Part shown: in pieces, positions 1 to 6,307 of the stretch
Layout: every line of letters begins with the position of its first letter
Position numbering within the stretch: position 1 is the stretch's first letter
NCBI GenBank assembly: GCA_031265595.1
Contig: JAISCM010000173.1
Coordinates: forward strand, 1 to 6,754
Reading direction: 5' to 3'
DNA length: 6,754 bases
Source of the DNA: Tannerellaceae bacterium
GTDB taxonomy: Bacteria > Bacteroidota > Bacteroidia > Bacteroidales > Tannerellaceae
Position numbers and translations under genes: made by a program
Notes under the pieces: model-generated
The model's input: only the letters and a program-made list of their open reading frames with translations
What the model was told of the DNA's origin: nothing
The model's database searches: none

Positions 1-743
1 TTTGGAACCTCCATCTTCTTCATGATCGACAAGACATGATCCAGAATTACTTTGTCGGACATGCTACCCGGAATCATCTGATACCACATCGGCAGTCCAC
101 TCTCGCACGAGGTCAGCAGCGCCAGGTTAATCTGCTCAAGGTTTTCCCCGTCCCTGTTGTATCCGTACTCCGCGTAAGGATTGCGCTTACCATATGTACT
201 CACACTGGTAAGGTCGAACAACTGGTTCCCGCCTTCGGCGTGCTTCCGTGCCCAGAGTTGAAAGAAGGTGTTGATCTTGTCTTCTTTTAATCTGTCGAGT
301 AATTCCGATACCCTTTGAGAACTCAGTTTCAGGTTTCCAAAACCACGCTGTTCAAGCCAGTCTTCCGCATTACTCAATGCTTTTCCACGACATATCTGGT
401 AGTAAACCAGGACGATAATTTTCTTTGCATCACTCTCTCCAAAGCTTTCAGTCAAAACGCGGGAGAGGTCTGTTTTCCCTAATACCTTATCCAAAACGAG
501 CGTTTCGCCTACGAAAGTGGTAGAAGATACTTCCCTGAGCTTTTCCGCTTCCGCGGAAAGCTCCTGTATCTGTTCACGGGCATTGTAGTATTTGTTATAG
601 ATTGGCTTGCCATCAGCTCCCACTTTGCCTATACACGTGCGAGCGTGGGTCGAATACTTCTTCTCTTTGTTGCGGTACGACATGTCTTCGTAGAGATAGG
701 CCGTTCCATTTTTCGACTTTATTTCGATAACCCTTTTTCCCAT
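1..743 (-). CDS. IS transposase, DDE type, probably IS1634 family (partial, 3' end outside window)
   Basis: Reading the minus strand from the ATG at 743, the frame stays open for 247 codons to the window edge, so only the N-terminal part is present. Residues 1-60 resemble the usual opening of these transposases (a short strand-rich start, then a 'GKVGADGKPIYN' stretch typical of IS1634/IS4-superfamily proteins). A putative first catalytic aspartate lies in 'LFDLTSVSTYGKRNPY' (about D177). It is followed by 'GYNRDGENLEQINLAL' and 'GLPMWYQMIPGSMSDK', which match the pattern of the family around its first catalytic block. Full-length members are roughly 500-600 residues, so the second Asp and the Glu should lie beyond position 1. 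The start at 743 is the only upstream ATG in frame that fits. The gene points the same way as the envelope operon and could receive read-through from it. The transposase call is firm; the exact family is inference from motif memory. Confidence 0.85.
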   Translation of the reverse strand, partial: MGKRVIEIKSKNGTAYLYEDMSYRNKEKKYSTHARTCIGKVGADGKPIYNKYYNAREQIQELSAEAEKLREVSSTTFVGETLVLDKVLGKTDLSRVLTESFGESDAKKIIVLVYYQICRGKALSNAEDWLEQRGFGNLKLSSQRVSELLDRLKEDKINTFFQLWARKHAEGGNQLFDLTSVSTYGKRNPYAEYGYNRDGENLEQINLALLTSCESGLPMWYQMIPGSMSDKVILDHVLSIMKKMEVP

Positions 744-760
744 GACTATGTCAGTTGAAT

Positions 761-780
761 ATGGTTACAAATATAACCAT
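761..780 (-). promoter_or_regulatory. Transposase promoter -7 box inside a palindrome
   Basis: On the minus strand the sequence TATATTTG (775-768) matches the Bacteroidetes -7 consensus TAnnTTTG exactly and lies about 25 bp upstream of the transposase ATG, leaving a leader of roughly 18 nt. It is embedded in a perfect inverted repeat with 7-bp arms, ATGGTTA at 761-767 and TAACCAT at 774-780, separated by 6 nt. No good -33 TTTG box is present at the expected distance, so the promoter is probably weak. The palindrome could be a repressor or transposase-binding site. Confidence 0.45.
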
Positions 781-883
781 TATTATCTGATAAAAATAAG
801 AAATAATCAAAATATTTAACTATTTATCAGCCAATTATAATAGATCGTCTAAAATGTGGTTACAATAAGGCGGGATTTACAGT

Positions 884-1897
884 TTAAAAATGACAACTTA
901 GTAACAGGGAGGTTTGCGAGTTATATATAGCGAACGAATGCGTAAAGATCATTGATGAAAGTTCGATCTGGAAGTTATTCATTTTCCAAATGAATAACGG
1001 CGACACTATCAGTTGATTAGAACACAAATCAAAGAAAGTTCGTACTTGCAGATTAAATCTGTCATACACATCCTTACTTTCTGCACTTGCATATAAAGTA
1101 TGTTTTCCTACGCTTACCGGATCGTACAGGGTCAAGTCGTTTTCCCTGAAACGGTATTCCAGGCGGGCGCTTAAAGAGGCGTTAAATACATAAGAAGCGC
1201 CTGACACAATTTCCGGACAAAACCTTTTCCCGGAATGATCGTTGCGGAAGACGCCTTCGGCATAAGCGGTAAAGCGGTCGCCTCCATACGAAATATCATA
1301 CCCTATCTGCTGCTGCTTTTGGGTATGCCCAAGGAAAGAAATACTTGCATCCACACGTTCTCCCGTATAATTATATTTGAGGGAATAGCTGAAATTTTCC
1401 ACTTCTTTTTCCGGAAATACATACACTTCCAATGAACCGGTATTGAACAGGCAGGTATAAGTTAGCAGAAAGATCCCTTCCAGACGGTTTTGTGTGCGGA
1501 AAGGGTCTTTCTGGATATAGAAATTAGTTGGATTCCAGATCATACCGGTTCCCCAGTCAAGACGTTTTTTGCCGATTGTCCAATGGTGACGATCTTTCCA
1601 CGAAAAGCGGGTATATAGCTCCTGAAAGGTGAAGCGGACGGAGTCTTTCGTAAAATTATAATTCGTCAGATTGCCTTCTGCCTGGAGTGTATTCAGCAAT
1701 CCGCCCAGCTCGTTCCCTACTGTTACGATGGGGTAAAGTTCTGTTTTAGAAGACAGGGAAGAGGCTTTATCCGAATGATCATATTGGTTTTTCGATTCCA
1801 ATATCAGTTGGTATCCCCAGGTTGTAGACTGTCCGTTGCCAGGTAAAGGCAACAGGTACAACAGGATACTATAGATATAACAGGTAACGCCTTTCAT
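884..1897 (-). CDS. Outer-membrane beta-barrel protein (porin-like, export-operon partner)
   Basis: The 337-residue product starts with a hydrophobic signal peptide (about residues 1-22, likely cut near 'GNG-QST'). The rest is rich in alternating aromatic/hydrophobic and polar residues, as in transmembrane beta strands, and it ends in Phe (SCHF), the usual C-terminal signature of barrel proteins. Residues 106-127 contain 'GKKRLDWGTGMIWNPTNFY', followed by 'DPFRTQNRLEG'. This resembles the 'GRQR..WG.G..WNPTD' block of barrel proteins often encoded beside LolA-like proteins and MMPL or ABC exporters (DUF1302-like). The gene starts 3 bp after the LolA-like gene, so the two are almost certainly translated from one mRNA. 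Its likely job is the outer-membrane end of the export path or a receptor for the carried cargo; this is inferred from context. It is the last operon gene before the insertion sequence. Loss of a few native C-terminal residues cannot be excluded, but the terminal Phe argues that the gene is complete. Confidence 0.8.
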   Translation of the reverse strand: MKGVTCYIYSILLYLLPLPGNGQSTTWGYQLILESKNQYDHSDKASSLSSKTELYPIVTVGNELGGLLNTLQAEGNLTNYNFTKDSVRFTFQELYTRFSWKDRHHWTIGKKRLDWGTGMIWNPTNFYIQKDPFRTQNRLEGIFLLTYTCLFNTGSLEVYVFPEKEVENFSYSLKYNYTGERVDASISFLGHTQKQQQIGYDISYGGDRFTAYAEGVFRNDHSGKRFCPEIVSGASYVFNASLSARLEYRFRENDLTLYDPVSVGKHTLYASAESKDVYDRFNLQVRTFFDLCSNQLIVSPLFIWKMNNFQIELSSMIFTHSFAIYNSQTSLLLSCHF

Positions 1898-1900
1898 CGC

Positions 1901-2605
1901 TTACTGCTTTAAAGAACCCAAGGTAAAGAAGACGGCAGGCTTATTTTGTCTGCGTTTGCAGTTTTCATAATACATTTTGGTAAATGAATTGCTCATCAAT
2001 TCGTCTTTTATAAGCATTTCACTCATATATAGTGTATTATCAGGCCGTTCTTTGTAGGTATACTCAATTGTTTTGATAAGCTTGCCGGAGAGGCTGAACA
2101 TCTTTTGTTTCAAGGGGATATTCCTTTGGGGGTCGAAAAGGATCACTACTTTATTATATGAAACAGAGAGGTCTTTCGCTTTTAATTCCAGTAGAAGCAT
2201 TGCCTCATCCGATTGTTCGTTACTTACCAGATCGTAATCTTTGCCGAACTCAATACGCATCAGGTCGCGGTTCGAAGCGTCGCTACCCATAAAGGCTTGC
2301 CTGAGAGGTAGCTTTATTACTTTGCTTGTCCGCGGCATGTACATCCATAGGTTTGATTCGTCATTGAGTATCCGGCGTCCTTTTTCTACGGCGGGTTCTA
2401 CAAATTCCATCCGCATTTTTGCTTCTTTCCGGTGAAATTCGATACCATAATATTTGATGAGCTTGCCGTTTTTGTAGATTTCCATCCTGATATCGGCGTA
2501 TTCTGTATACAAGACGTTGTCTATCAGGGTAAGATAATCAGGCGCTGTTACCGGTATGTTTGTGCTTATGCACAGGAGCGCCAGTGTGATAAAAAATGTC
2601 TTCAT
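1901..2605 (-). CDS. Periplasmic LolA-like protein (outer membrane lipoprotein-sorting family)
   Basis: The product has 234 residues and an N-terminal signal peptide (about 1-21, cut near 'PVTA-PDY'). There is no convincing lipobox: the only early Cys follows 'ALL', so a soluble periplasmic protein is expected. The body shows the hallmark blocks of the LolA-like family (Pfam LolA_like, PF17131): 'FVEPAVEKGRRIL' (68-80), 'NLWMYMPRTSKVIKLP' (85-100) and 'FMGSDASNRDL' (105-115). Members of this family have the half-open barrel of LolA/LolB and are thought to bind an acyl chain or other hydrophobic ligand. They are usually encoded with FtsX-type permeases or MMPL transporters. Here the gene sits 15 bp after a permease and 3 bp before the barrel gene, which fits a shuttle between inner and outer membrane. 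It is not LolA itself; the cargo is unknown. Family assignment is strong, the role is inferred. Confidence 0.9.
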   Translation of the reverse strand: MKTFFITLALLCISTNIPVTAPDYLTLIDNVLYTEYADIRMEIYKNGKLIKYYGIEFHRKEAKMRMEFVEPAVEKGRRILNDESNLWMYMPRTSKVIKLPLRQAFMGSDASNRDLMRIEFGKDYDLVSNEQSDEAMLLLELKAKDLSVSYNKVVILFDPQRNIPLKQKMFSLSGKLIKTIEYTYKERPDNTLYMSEMLIKDELMSNSFTKMYYENCKRRQNKPAVFFTLGSLKQ

Positions 2606-2620
2606 GCTGTGCTTTGTTAC

Positions 2621-3841
2621 TTAGTATGCTTTATTTAATAATCTGATAATGCGCATTTTATTGATGCCTGCGAGGGAGAGCCCAGTAGCCGCCAACGGAT
2701 AAAAGAGGGCTATTAATGCGGCAGAGAAAACGTCTGACAGCCTTACTTCCGGCTTAATAACAGACGAACCAAAGGCAAATGACGCCGAACTTCCAAGGTA
2801 CAGCCCATCCAATACATGTATTGTATAGACAACCGACAGCGCAATCCCTACTCCTGCTAAGAGAAACAACAGGCTGATATAGACAGACTCGAACAGAAAT
2901 ATCCGCCTGACCGCCCTCCGGGTAAATCCAAATGAGAGTAATGTACCGATCTCCTTATGCCGTTCGTTGATGTTCTCCGTCTGCATCGCCCAAATACCTA
3001 CAAACGAGATAAATAGAAGAAAGAAAGCCATCCCCGACATAGCGTACTTATTGATACTCGACAGCGCCTGGGCTGTGCTAAGATTGTCTGTATAGGCTTC
3101 TATTTCTATCCAGGGATGATGGATTTCTTCCCTGAGCTGTTTCTTTATCCTGCCGGCCTGGCCAAGATCCTTTATATCAACGAGTATGTGAGTAGGAAGG
3201 TTGGCATGGTAAAGCTCTTTTGACTGTTCGTAAGAGGTATAAATAATGTATTTATTGGCCTGCGAGGTATCAGGGAAAAGGCCTGTTACGGTATAGTCCT
3301 GCATATTGATGGCGCCGCCGGCCGACTGGATCACGATGGTGCAAGCATCGCCGACCATCAACCCGGTTTCTCCCGCCAGGCCTTGACTGACGACTATTCC
3401 ATCCCGTATTTCTTCCCAGTCTGCCGAACCTTCTTCCAGACGGACAGTTTCGAGGAACAGAGGGAGTTCTGCCGGGGTTAGCCCTTCTATCCGGGTGCGT
3501 TTGTTGCCACCGGCGGCATATAGCATGGCGTTAGAGGCAAGGATGCGGGGCCGGTAGCCGGTTATTTCCGGTGTATTATCGAGAACAGACAATAATCCGC
3601 TGTATATTTCGTCTCCTGCCTGCTTGTTTTTATATGTTATTAATTCCTGTTTTACCGTGAGGGTTATGGCGCCTGTTTCAAACTGGATATTACGCGTAAC
3701 GATCTGGTTCATAACACCTCTCGACAGGGAAAAGATAAAGACAACAGCTATAACAGTCAGTGCGATACCTATGCCGTTGAGCCAGACAGAGCGGAAACGT
3801 TTATGTACATTCCGGATAGCTAATTTAATATAGATGAGCAT
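2621..3841 (-). CDS. ABC transporter permease, FtsX/MacB type (second permease)
   Basis: This 406-residue protein has the layout of MacB/LolCDE-type permeases. A first membrane helix lies at about 20-40, a large periplasmic domain (MacB_PCD-like) at about 41-265, and three C-terminal helices at about 266-286, 315-340 and 370-392 (FtsX domain). The cytoplasmic segment between helices 2 and 3, 'NERHKEIGTLLSFGFTRRAV' (292-311), is the conserved coupling region that contacts the ATPase in this superfamily. The family does not channel substrates through the membrane; it uses ATP hydrolysis in the cytoplasm to drive movements of the periplasmic domain, for example to extract lipoproteins (LolCE) or push cargo outward (MacB). 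The ATG is 8 bp after the stop of the first permease, so the two are probably co-translated and form a heterodimer. No cytoplasmic ATP-binding domain is fused to it. Lipoprotein or lipid handling is suggested by the adjacent LolA-like gene. Confidence 0.92.
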   Translation of the reverse strand: MLIYIKLAIRNVHKRFRSVWLNGIGIALTVIAVVFIFSLSRGVMNQIVTRNIQFETGAITLTVKQELITYKNKQAGDEIYSGLLSVLDNTPEITGYRPRILASNAMLYAAGGNKRTRIEGLTPAELPLFLETVRLEEGSADWEEIRDGIVVSQGLAGETGLMVGDACTIVIQSAGGAINMQDYTVTGLFPDTSQANKYIIYTSYEQSKELYHANLPTHILVDIKDLGQAGRIKKQLREEIHHPWIEIEAYTDNLSTAQALSSINKYAMSGMAFFLLFISFVGIWAMQTENINERHKEIGTLLSFGFTRRAVRRIFLFESVYISLLFLLAGVGIALSVVYTIHVLDGLYLGSSASFAFGSSVIKPEVRLSDVFSAALIALFYPLAATGLSLAGINKMRIIRLLNKAY

Positions 3842-3849
3842 AGTAGTTA

Positions 3850-5088
3850 TTAATTAGTAAGAAGTGAATGAATTTTCGTTTTCTTTAATTTACGGATACT
3901 TATCAGAACCGAAAGAGTAGCCGTGGCAACAAACAGAAGGAGCACATAGAGGAAGTCCGTAAAGGCGCTCAGAGGCAAAAGTTTATCGGTCATCAGCGCT
4001 GCCTGCATATAGGCAGAGGCTATTTCTATGCCCGCCGGAGGCAGCATTGCCAACAGGATATGCAGCAACAGATAACCTACTGAAACGGAAGCAAATGCTA
4101 TCAGCAAATACTCAGAGCAAAGCAACAAACTTACCTTTGTCCATGAAAAACCGATTGCCAACAAGGCGCCTATCTCCTTCCTCCGCGACCGTACCACAAG
4201 CGATGCAAGCGTCACCAATATAATGAGGCTGAACGAGATAAATACGATCTGCGTGATAACCCCTCCCCCACTCCATACGTTTACAATGGCGCTCATAAGA
4301 GGAACCGTCTGCCTCCAGGTAGCTACTGTTAATGCGGGGTCTATCCGTTTGAAATAATCGCCTGCAAATCGTATTTCTCCCTGCGTAAAATCCTTTCCGC
4401 CGGCCTGATTCATAATCAGTTCAACGGCCTGTCCTTCGGGGATTTCCGCTATTTCCTGTCCGAACCGGTAAGGCATGAAGGCAGTATAGTTTAAAAAGAT
4501 AGCCAATCCTTTTTCCTCAAAAATACCGGATACAACGCCCAGCGCGTCAGACAGGTAGTCGTTTACATTCGTAGCCAGGAGCAGCAATGTGTCGCCTGTT
4601 CCACAAAGAAGGCTTCGTGCAAGGCTTTCGCTGATGATCATTTCATTCCCTTTTTCCGGCATTCTTCCTTTATCAATCGACAGCATTTCGCCTATCCTCC
4701 GGAGGTGATTATCGTCAAGCGCATGAACATTTGTGTATGATGTTTCGCTCTCATAAGAGACAAGTGTGCCAAAACGTACCCGGCGATGCAATATGGCCTC
4801 CGGAAGTATTGTTTTTAATTCTTTCAAATCATTTTCATTATCAATAAATAACTCCTGTTCGTTTAGCTGTGATTCTATTATATTTATATTATTATTTTTA
4901 TCGGATATTATTAGTAATTGTCCCGATATTACCTGTTCAATACTATCTTTTAATCCTTTCTCCATCCCATTTATAATCGCATAATCTGCCAGGATAACGA
5001 AAGAAGGGATCAGAATGGATGAGAAACAAAAGATTGTTTGCTTCCTTTTCCTTATTATATTATTTATAATGTATTTTATAATTATCAT
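3850..5088 (-). CDS. ABC transporter permease, FtsX/MacB type (first permease)
   Basis: The 412-residue product has the same fold as its neighbour. Helix 1 is at about 18-38, a periplasmic domain at about 39-275, helix 2 at about 277-299, helix 3 at about 319-348 and helix 4 at about 376-398. The coupling segment 'SRRKEIGALLAIGFSWTKV' (301-319) is typical of FtsX-family permeases. The two permeases are clearly divergent, which suggests a LolC/LolE-like heterodimer rather than a recent duplication. The start at 5088 is preceded by an A-rich leader with GAAAG directly before the ATG, which is common in Bacteroidetes but gives no real Shine-Dalgarno support. The first 100 codons are strikingly rich in Ile, Asn, Lys and Glu encoded by AT-only or near AT-only codons, and the AT-rich tract continues upstream of the gene; the rest of the gene has normal composition. 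No ATPase gene lies in the 261-bp gap before it, where one might be expected. Confidence 0.92.
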   Translation of the reverse strand: MIIIKYIINNIIRKRKQTIFCFSSILIPSFVILADYAIINGMEKGLKDSIEQVISGQLLIISDKNNNINIIESQLNEQELFIDNENDLKELKTILPEAILHRRVRFGTLVSYESETSYTNVHALDDNHLRRIGEMLSIDKGRMPEKGNEMIISESLARSLLCGTGDTLLLLATNVNDYLSDALGVVSGIFEEKGLAIFLNYTAFMPYRFGQEIAEIPEGQAVELIMNQAGGKDFTQGEIRFAGDYFKRIDPALTVATWRQTVPLMSAIVNVWSGGGVITQIVFISFSLIILVTLASLVVRSRRKEIGALLAIGFSWTKVSLLLCSEYLLIAFASVSVGYLLLHILLAMLPPAGIEIASAYMQAALMTDKLLPLSAFTDFLYVLLLFVATATLSVLISIRKLKKTKIHSLLTN

Positions 5089-5236
5089 CTTTCTATTATT
5101 TATATTGTTTAGTATATTATTCTTTATTCTTTCTATTAATTAAAAATATTGTCTCTATAGTATTATAATTATATTCTTAATTCTGATTTATTTCTATTGT
5201 ATAATATCATCTGTTTATTGTTATCATTTCCTTTCG
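5089..5236. other. Very AT-rich intergenic tract upstream of the permease genes
   Basis: This stretch is almost entirely A and T, with few GC pairs, and encodes nothing recognisable in any frame. The minus strand holds only a poor -7-like TATTTTTA (5148-5141) with no matching -33 box. A promoter for the permease genes therefore cannot be supported, and they may depend on transcription from the regulator genes upstream. Such tracts often bend or melt easily or bind nucleoid proteins; that is a general possibility, not something shown here. Confidence 0.5.
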
Positions 5237-5257
5237 TATAAGGCAACAACTCCTTAT

Positions 5258-5275
5258 GCGCACCTTATGGGGCGC
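5258..5275. repeat. Short inverted repeat (hairpin) in the regulator-permease gap
   Basis: The arms GCGCACC (5258-5264) and GGGGCGC (5269-5275) pair with one mismatch around a TTAT loop. No T-run follows on either strand, so this is not a classical terminator. It lies 7 bp from the larger hairpin at 5283-5309 and belongs to the same GC-rich island. A further weak inverted repeat, ATAAGG/CCTTAT, flanks it at about 5238-5257. Confidence 0.5.
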
Positions 5276-5282
5276 TTGCAGG

Positions 5283-5309
5283 AGGGGGAGGGCTTGCTCC
5301 TCTTCCCCT
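5283..5309 (-). repeat. GC-rich intergenic hairpin after the regulator gene
   Basis: The left arm AGGGGGAGG (5283-5291) pairs with CCTC (5299-5302) and CCCCT (5305-5309): nine base pairs with a 2-nt bulge around a 7-nt loop. It begins about 40 nt after the regulator stop codon, within what should be the operon mRNA. No U-run follows on the minus strand, so it is more likely an mRNA processing or stability element, or part of a switching structure, than a terminator. The strand shared by this hairpin (5299-5309) can also pair with a segment at 5329-5337. Confidence 0.55.
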
Positions 5310-5349
5310 ATTCGTATCAAAATGGTATAAGAGGGGGATTAATCGTTAC

Positions 5350-5643
5350 TCATTCATCCTTGAAATGTATATAGCTTTTGAGTGCATCTACATATTCTTC
5401 GAAAGCTTTAACACCTTCGGGCGTTATTTTGCAGAGGGTACAAGGAACTTTGCCTTTGTAGGTTTTTTCTATTTCGATATAACCTGCTTTGCTTAGCTTG
5501 TCTATTTGTACGCTGAGGTTGCCGGCCGTAGCTCCTGTCTGCTCGCGTATGTAGACAAAGTCGGCGTCTTCTACCGAAAGCAGGAGCGACATAATGCCGA
5601 GTCGCAACTCGGAATGAAATAATGGGTTTAGTTCTTTGAACAT
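5350..5643 (-). CDS. Winged-helix transcriptional regulator, HTH_34 type
   Basis: The 97-residue protein is a single winged helix-turn-helix domain of the type known as Pfam HTH_34, related to MarR and ArsR regulators. The N-terminal 'LNPLFHSELRLGIMSLL' (5-21) and 'DADFVYIREQTGATAGNLSV' (26-45) match the family pattern in which the recognition helix follows 'TGATAGNLS'. The wing spans about 55-77 and ends in 'ITPEG', and a C-terminal helix (about 78-92) probably forms the dimer. The length is normal for the family. Its ATG at 5643 lies inside the end of the membrane-protein gene (16-bp overlap), implying translational coupling. An unusual feature is a CxxC pair, 'CTLC' (68-71), in the wing where relatives commonly have Thr. 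It most likely binds the palindromes in the promoter at 6240-6337 and controls this operon; that link is inferred from position and dimer symmetry. Confidence 0.9.
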   Translation of the reverse strand: MFKELNPLFHSELRLGIMSLLLSVEDADFVYIREQTGATAGNLSVQIDKLSKAGYIEIEKTYKGKVPCTLCKITPEGVKAFEEYVDALKSYIHFKDE

Positions 5644-6209
5644 CGGCCGGCGGTTTTACTACTTTTATAATTCAGTATATGGCCGGGTACAACAAATACC
5701 AGCACAAACAGGGCGGCAAGCAGCAGCAATCTGTTTTCATCCTGTAGCCAGAGGGCGGCGGGCGATATAAGCATGCCGGCTATACCGGCAATGGCAACAG
5801 AAGGTATTCGTACAGCAAGCCCCGTCAGCGCAGTAGACATTCCCAACAATAAGGCTGAAAAGAAAAGGCTTTCCATTCGGACAAAAATAAGCGTGAAACC
5901 ACAGACGATAAGGATAGTAAAACCGGTAAGTATCCAGATATATTTAATGATCCGGTCTATATATGTGGTCTTATCCATCATATTTCTATAGATACGAATC
6001 ACAATGGGCCACAAGATAAGCGGGAGCGCAAACCAGAGCGAATTCCACTGCCATGCGTCTGTAGTACGAAGCAGAAACCAGATAACAAGCGCAAATGCCA
6101 CGCTGGCATACCCGAAAAGAAGGAACGGCCGCCCGCTACCTACGGCCAACTTATTCCGGGTATTACGAATCATTTGAGCAATCAGCTCAAGACTTTCCTT
6201 TTCATTCAT
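5628..6209 (-). CDS. Six-helix inner-membrane protein of unknown function, paired with the regulator
   Basis: The start chosen is the ATG at 6209 (193 residues, opening 'MNEKESLELIAQMIRNTR'), preceded by GGAAG eight bases upstream. An ATG at 6224 is the main alternative. The frame extends upstream to 6338, but that part overlaps the promoter and is very unlikely to be translated. After a hydrophilic N-terminus of about 25 residues come about six hydrophobic helices, at about 28-48, 58-75, 88-110, 113-131, 133-152 and 157-176, and a short basic cytoplasmic tail. Proteins that begin with an 'ESL.LI..MI..TR' segment followed by several helices are common in Bacteroidetes next to HTH_34 regulators. 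No catalytic motif is visible. A membrane sensor or anti-regulator that modulates the overlapping winged-helix protein would fit, but this is inference. The gene is first in the mRNA made from the promoter at 6308-6339. Confidence 0.8.
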   Translation of the reverse strand: MNEKESLELIAQMIRNTRNKLAVGSGRPFLLFGYASVAFALVIWFLLRTTDAWQWNSLWFALPLILWPIVIRIYRNMMDKTTYIDRIIKYIWILTGFTILIVCGFTLIFVRMESLFFSALLLGMSTALTGLAVRIPSVAIAGIAGMLISPAALWLQDENRLLLLAALFVLVFVVPGHILNYKSSKTAGRCSKN

Positions 6210-6239
6210 CTTACGATCTTCCATATTGTTTACTGTAAA

Positions 6240-6259
6240 GTGATTTATTTTATAAACTT
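6240..6259. promoter_or_regulatory. Degenerate second copy of the operator palindrome, in the leader
   Basis: The 20-bp stretch gtgatttattttataaactt is a near copy of the promoter-proximal site gtggtttattttataaacca at 6318-6337 (17 of 20 identical). Its symmetry is partly lost: arms tgatttat and ataaactt match imperfectly. The two copies lie 78 bp apart, and this one falls between the predicted transcription start and the start codon. It could be a second binding site, allowing looping or a roadblock, or a decayed relic of a duplicated promoter. Confidence 0.55.
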
Positions 6260-6269
6260 CATTTGCCTG

Positions 6270-6292
6270 AAAAAACGGAATCTGCTTCCGTT
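6270..6292 (-). terminator. Terminator-like hairpin in the operon leader (possible attenuator)
   Basis: On the minus strand AACGGAA (6292-6286) pairs perfectly with TTCCGTT (6280-6274) around a 5-nt loop GCAGA. The 3' arm runs into a tract of six T (6275-6270). This is the layout of an intrinsic terminator, although the stem has only three GC pairs and may be weak. It lies between the predicted transcription start (about 6300) and the first start codon, where it would lower or condition expression. On the plus strand there is no T-run after the stem. Confidence 0.5.
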
Positions 6293-6307
6293 CATTACTC
6301 CACTTCA

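Larger units (their letters stand above)
1..880 (-). mobile_element. Insertion sequence, 5' end inside window, truncated by the window edge
   Basis: The transposase gene plus its leader form the upstream end of an insertion sequence. The outer boundary cannot be fixed, because the other terminal repeat and the target duplication lie outside the window. It must fall between the transposase start and the stop codon of the barrel gene, most likely around 850-883. A 9-bp direct repeat tggttacaa occurs at 762-770 and again at 857-865, the second copy close to the presumed end. Such repeats can be transposase-binding sites near an IS terminus, but that role is inferred. Confidence 0.5.

Noticed and set aside
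36..290. Plus-strand reading frame of 84 codons
   Set aside because: It is the reverse-strand shadow of the transposase frame, which has convincing family motifs.
761..780. Similarity between the IS leader palindrome and the operon operator (shared TGGTT...AACCA)
   Set aside because: The centres differ in length and sequence and only the outer five bases of each arm agree; chance similarity is more likely than a shared regulator.
1235..1435. Plus-strand reading frame of 66 codons inside the barrel gene
   Set aside because: It lies wholly opposite a gene with signal peptide and barrel features, with no start signals of its own. The same holds for the plus-strand frames at 2241-2435, 2432-2638, 3624-3833, 4766-4984 and 5773-5991.
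5283..5309. Intrinsic terminator after the regulator gene
   Set aside because: The stem is strong, but no T-run follows on either strand, so termination by the standard mechanism is not supported.
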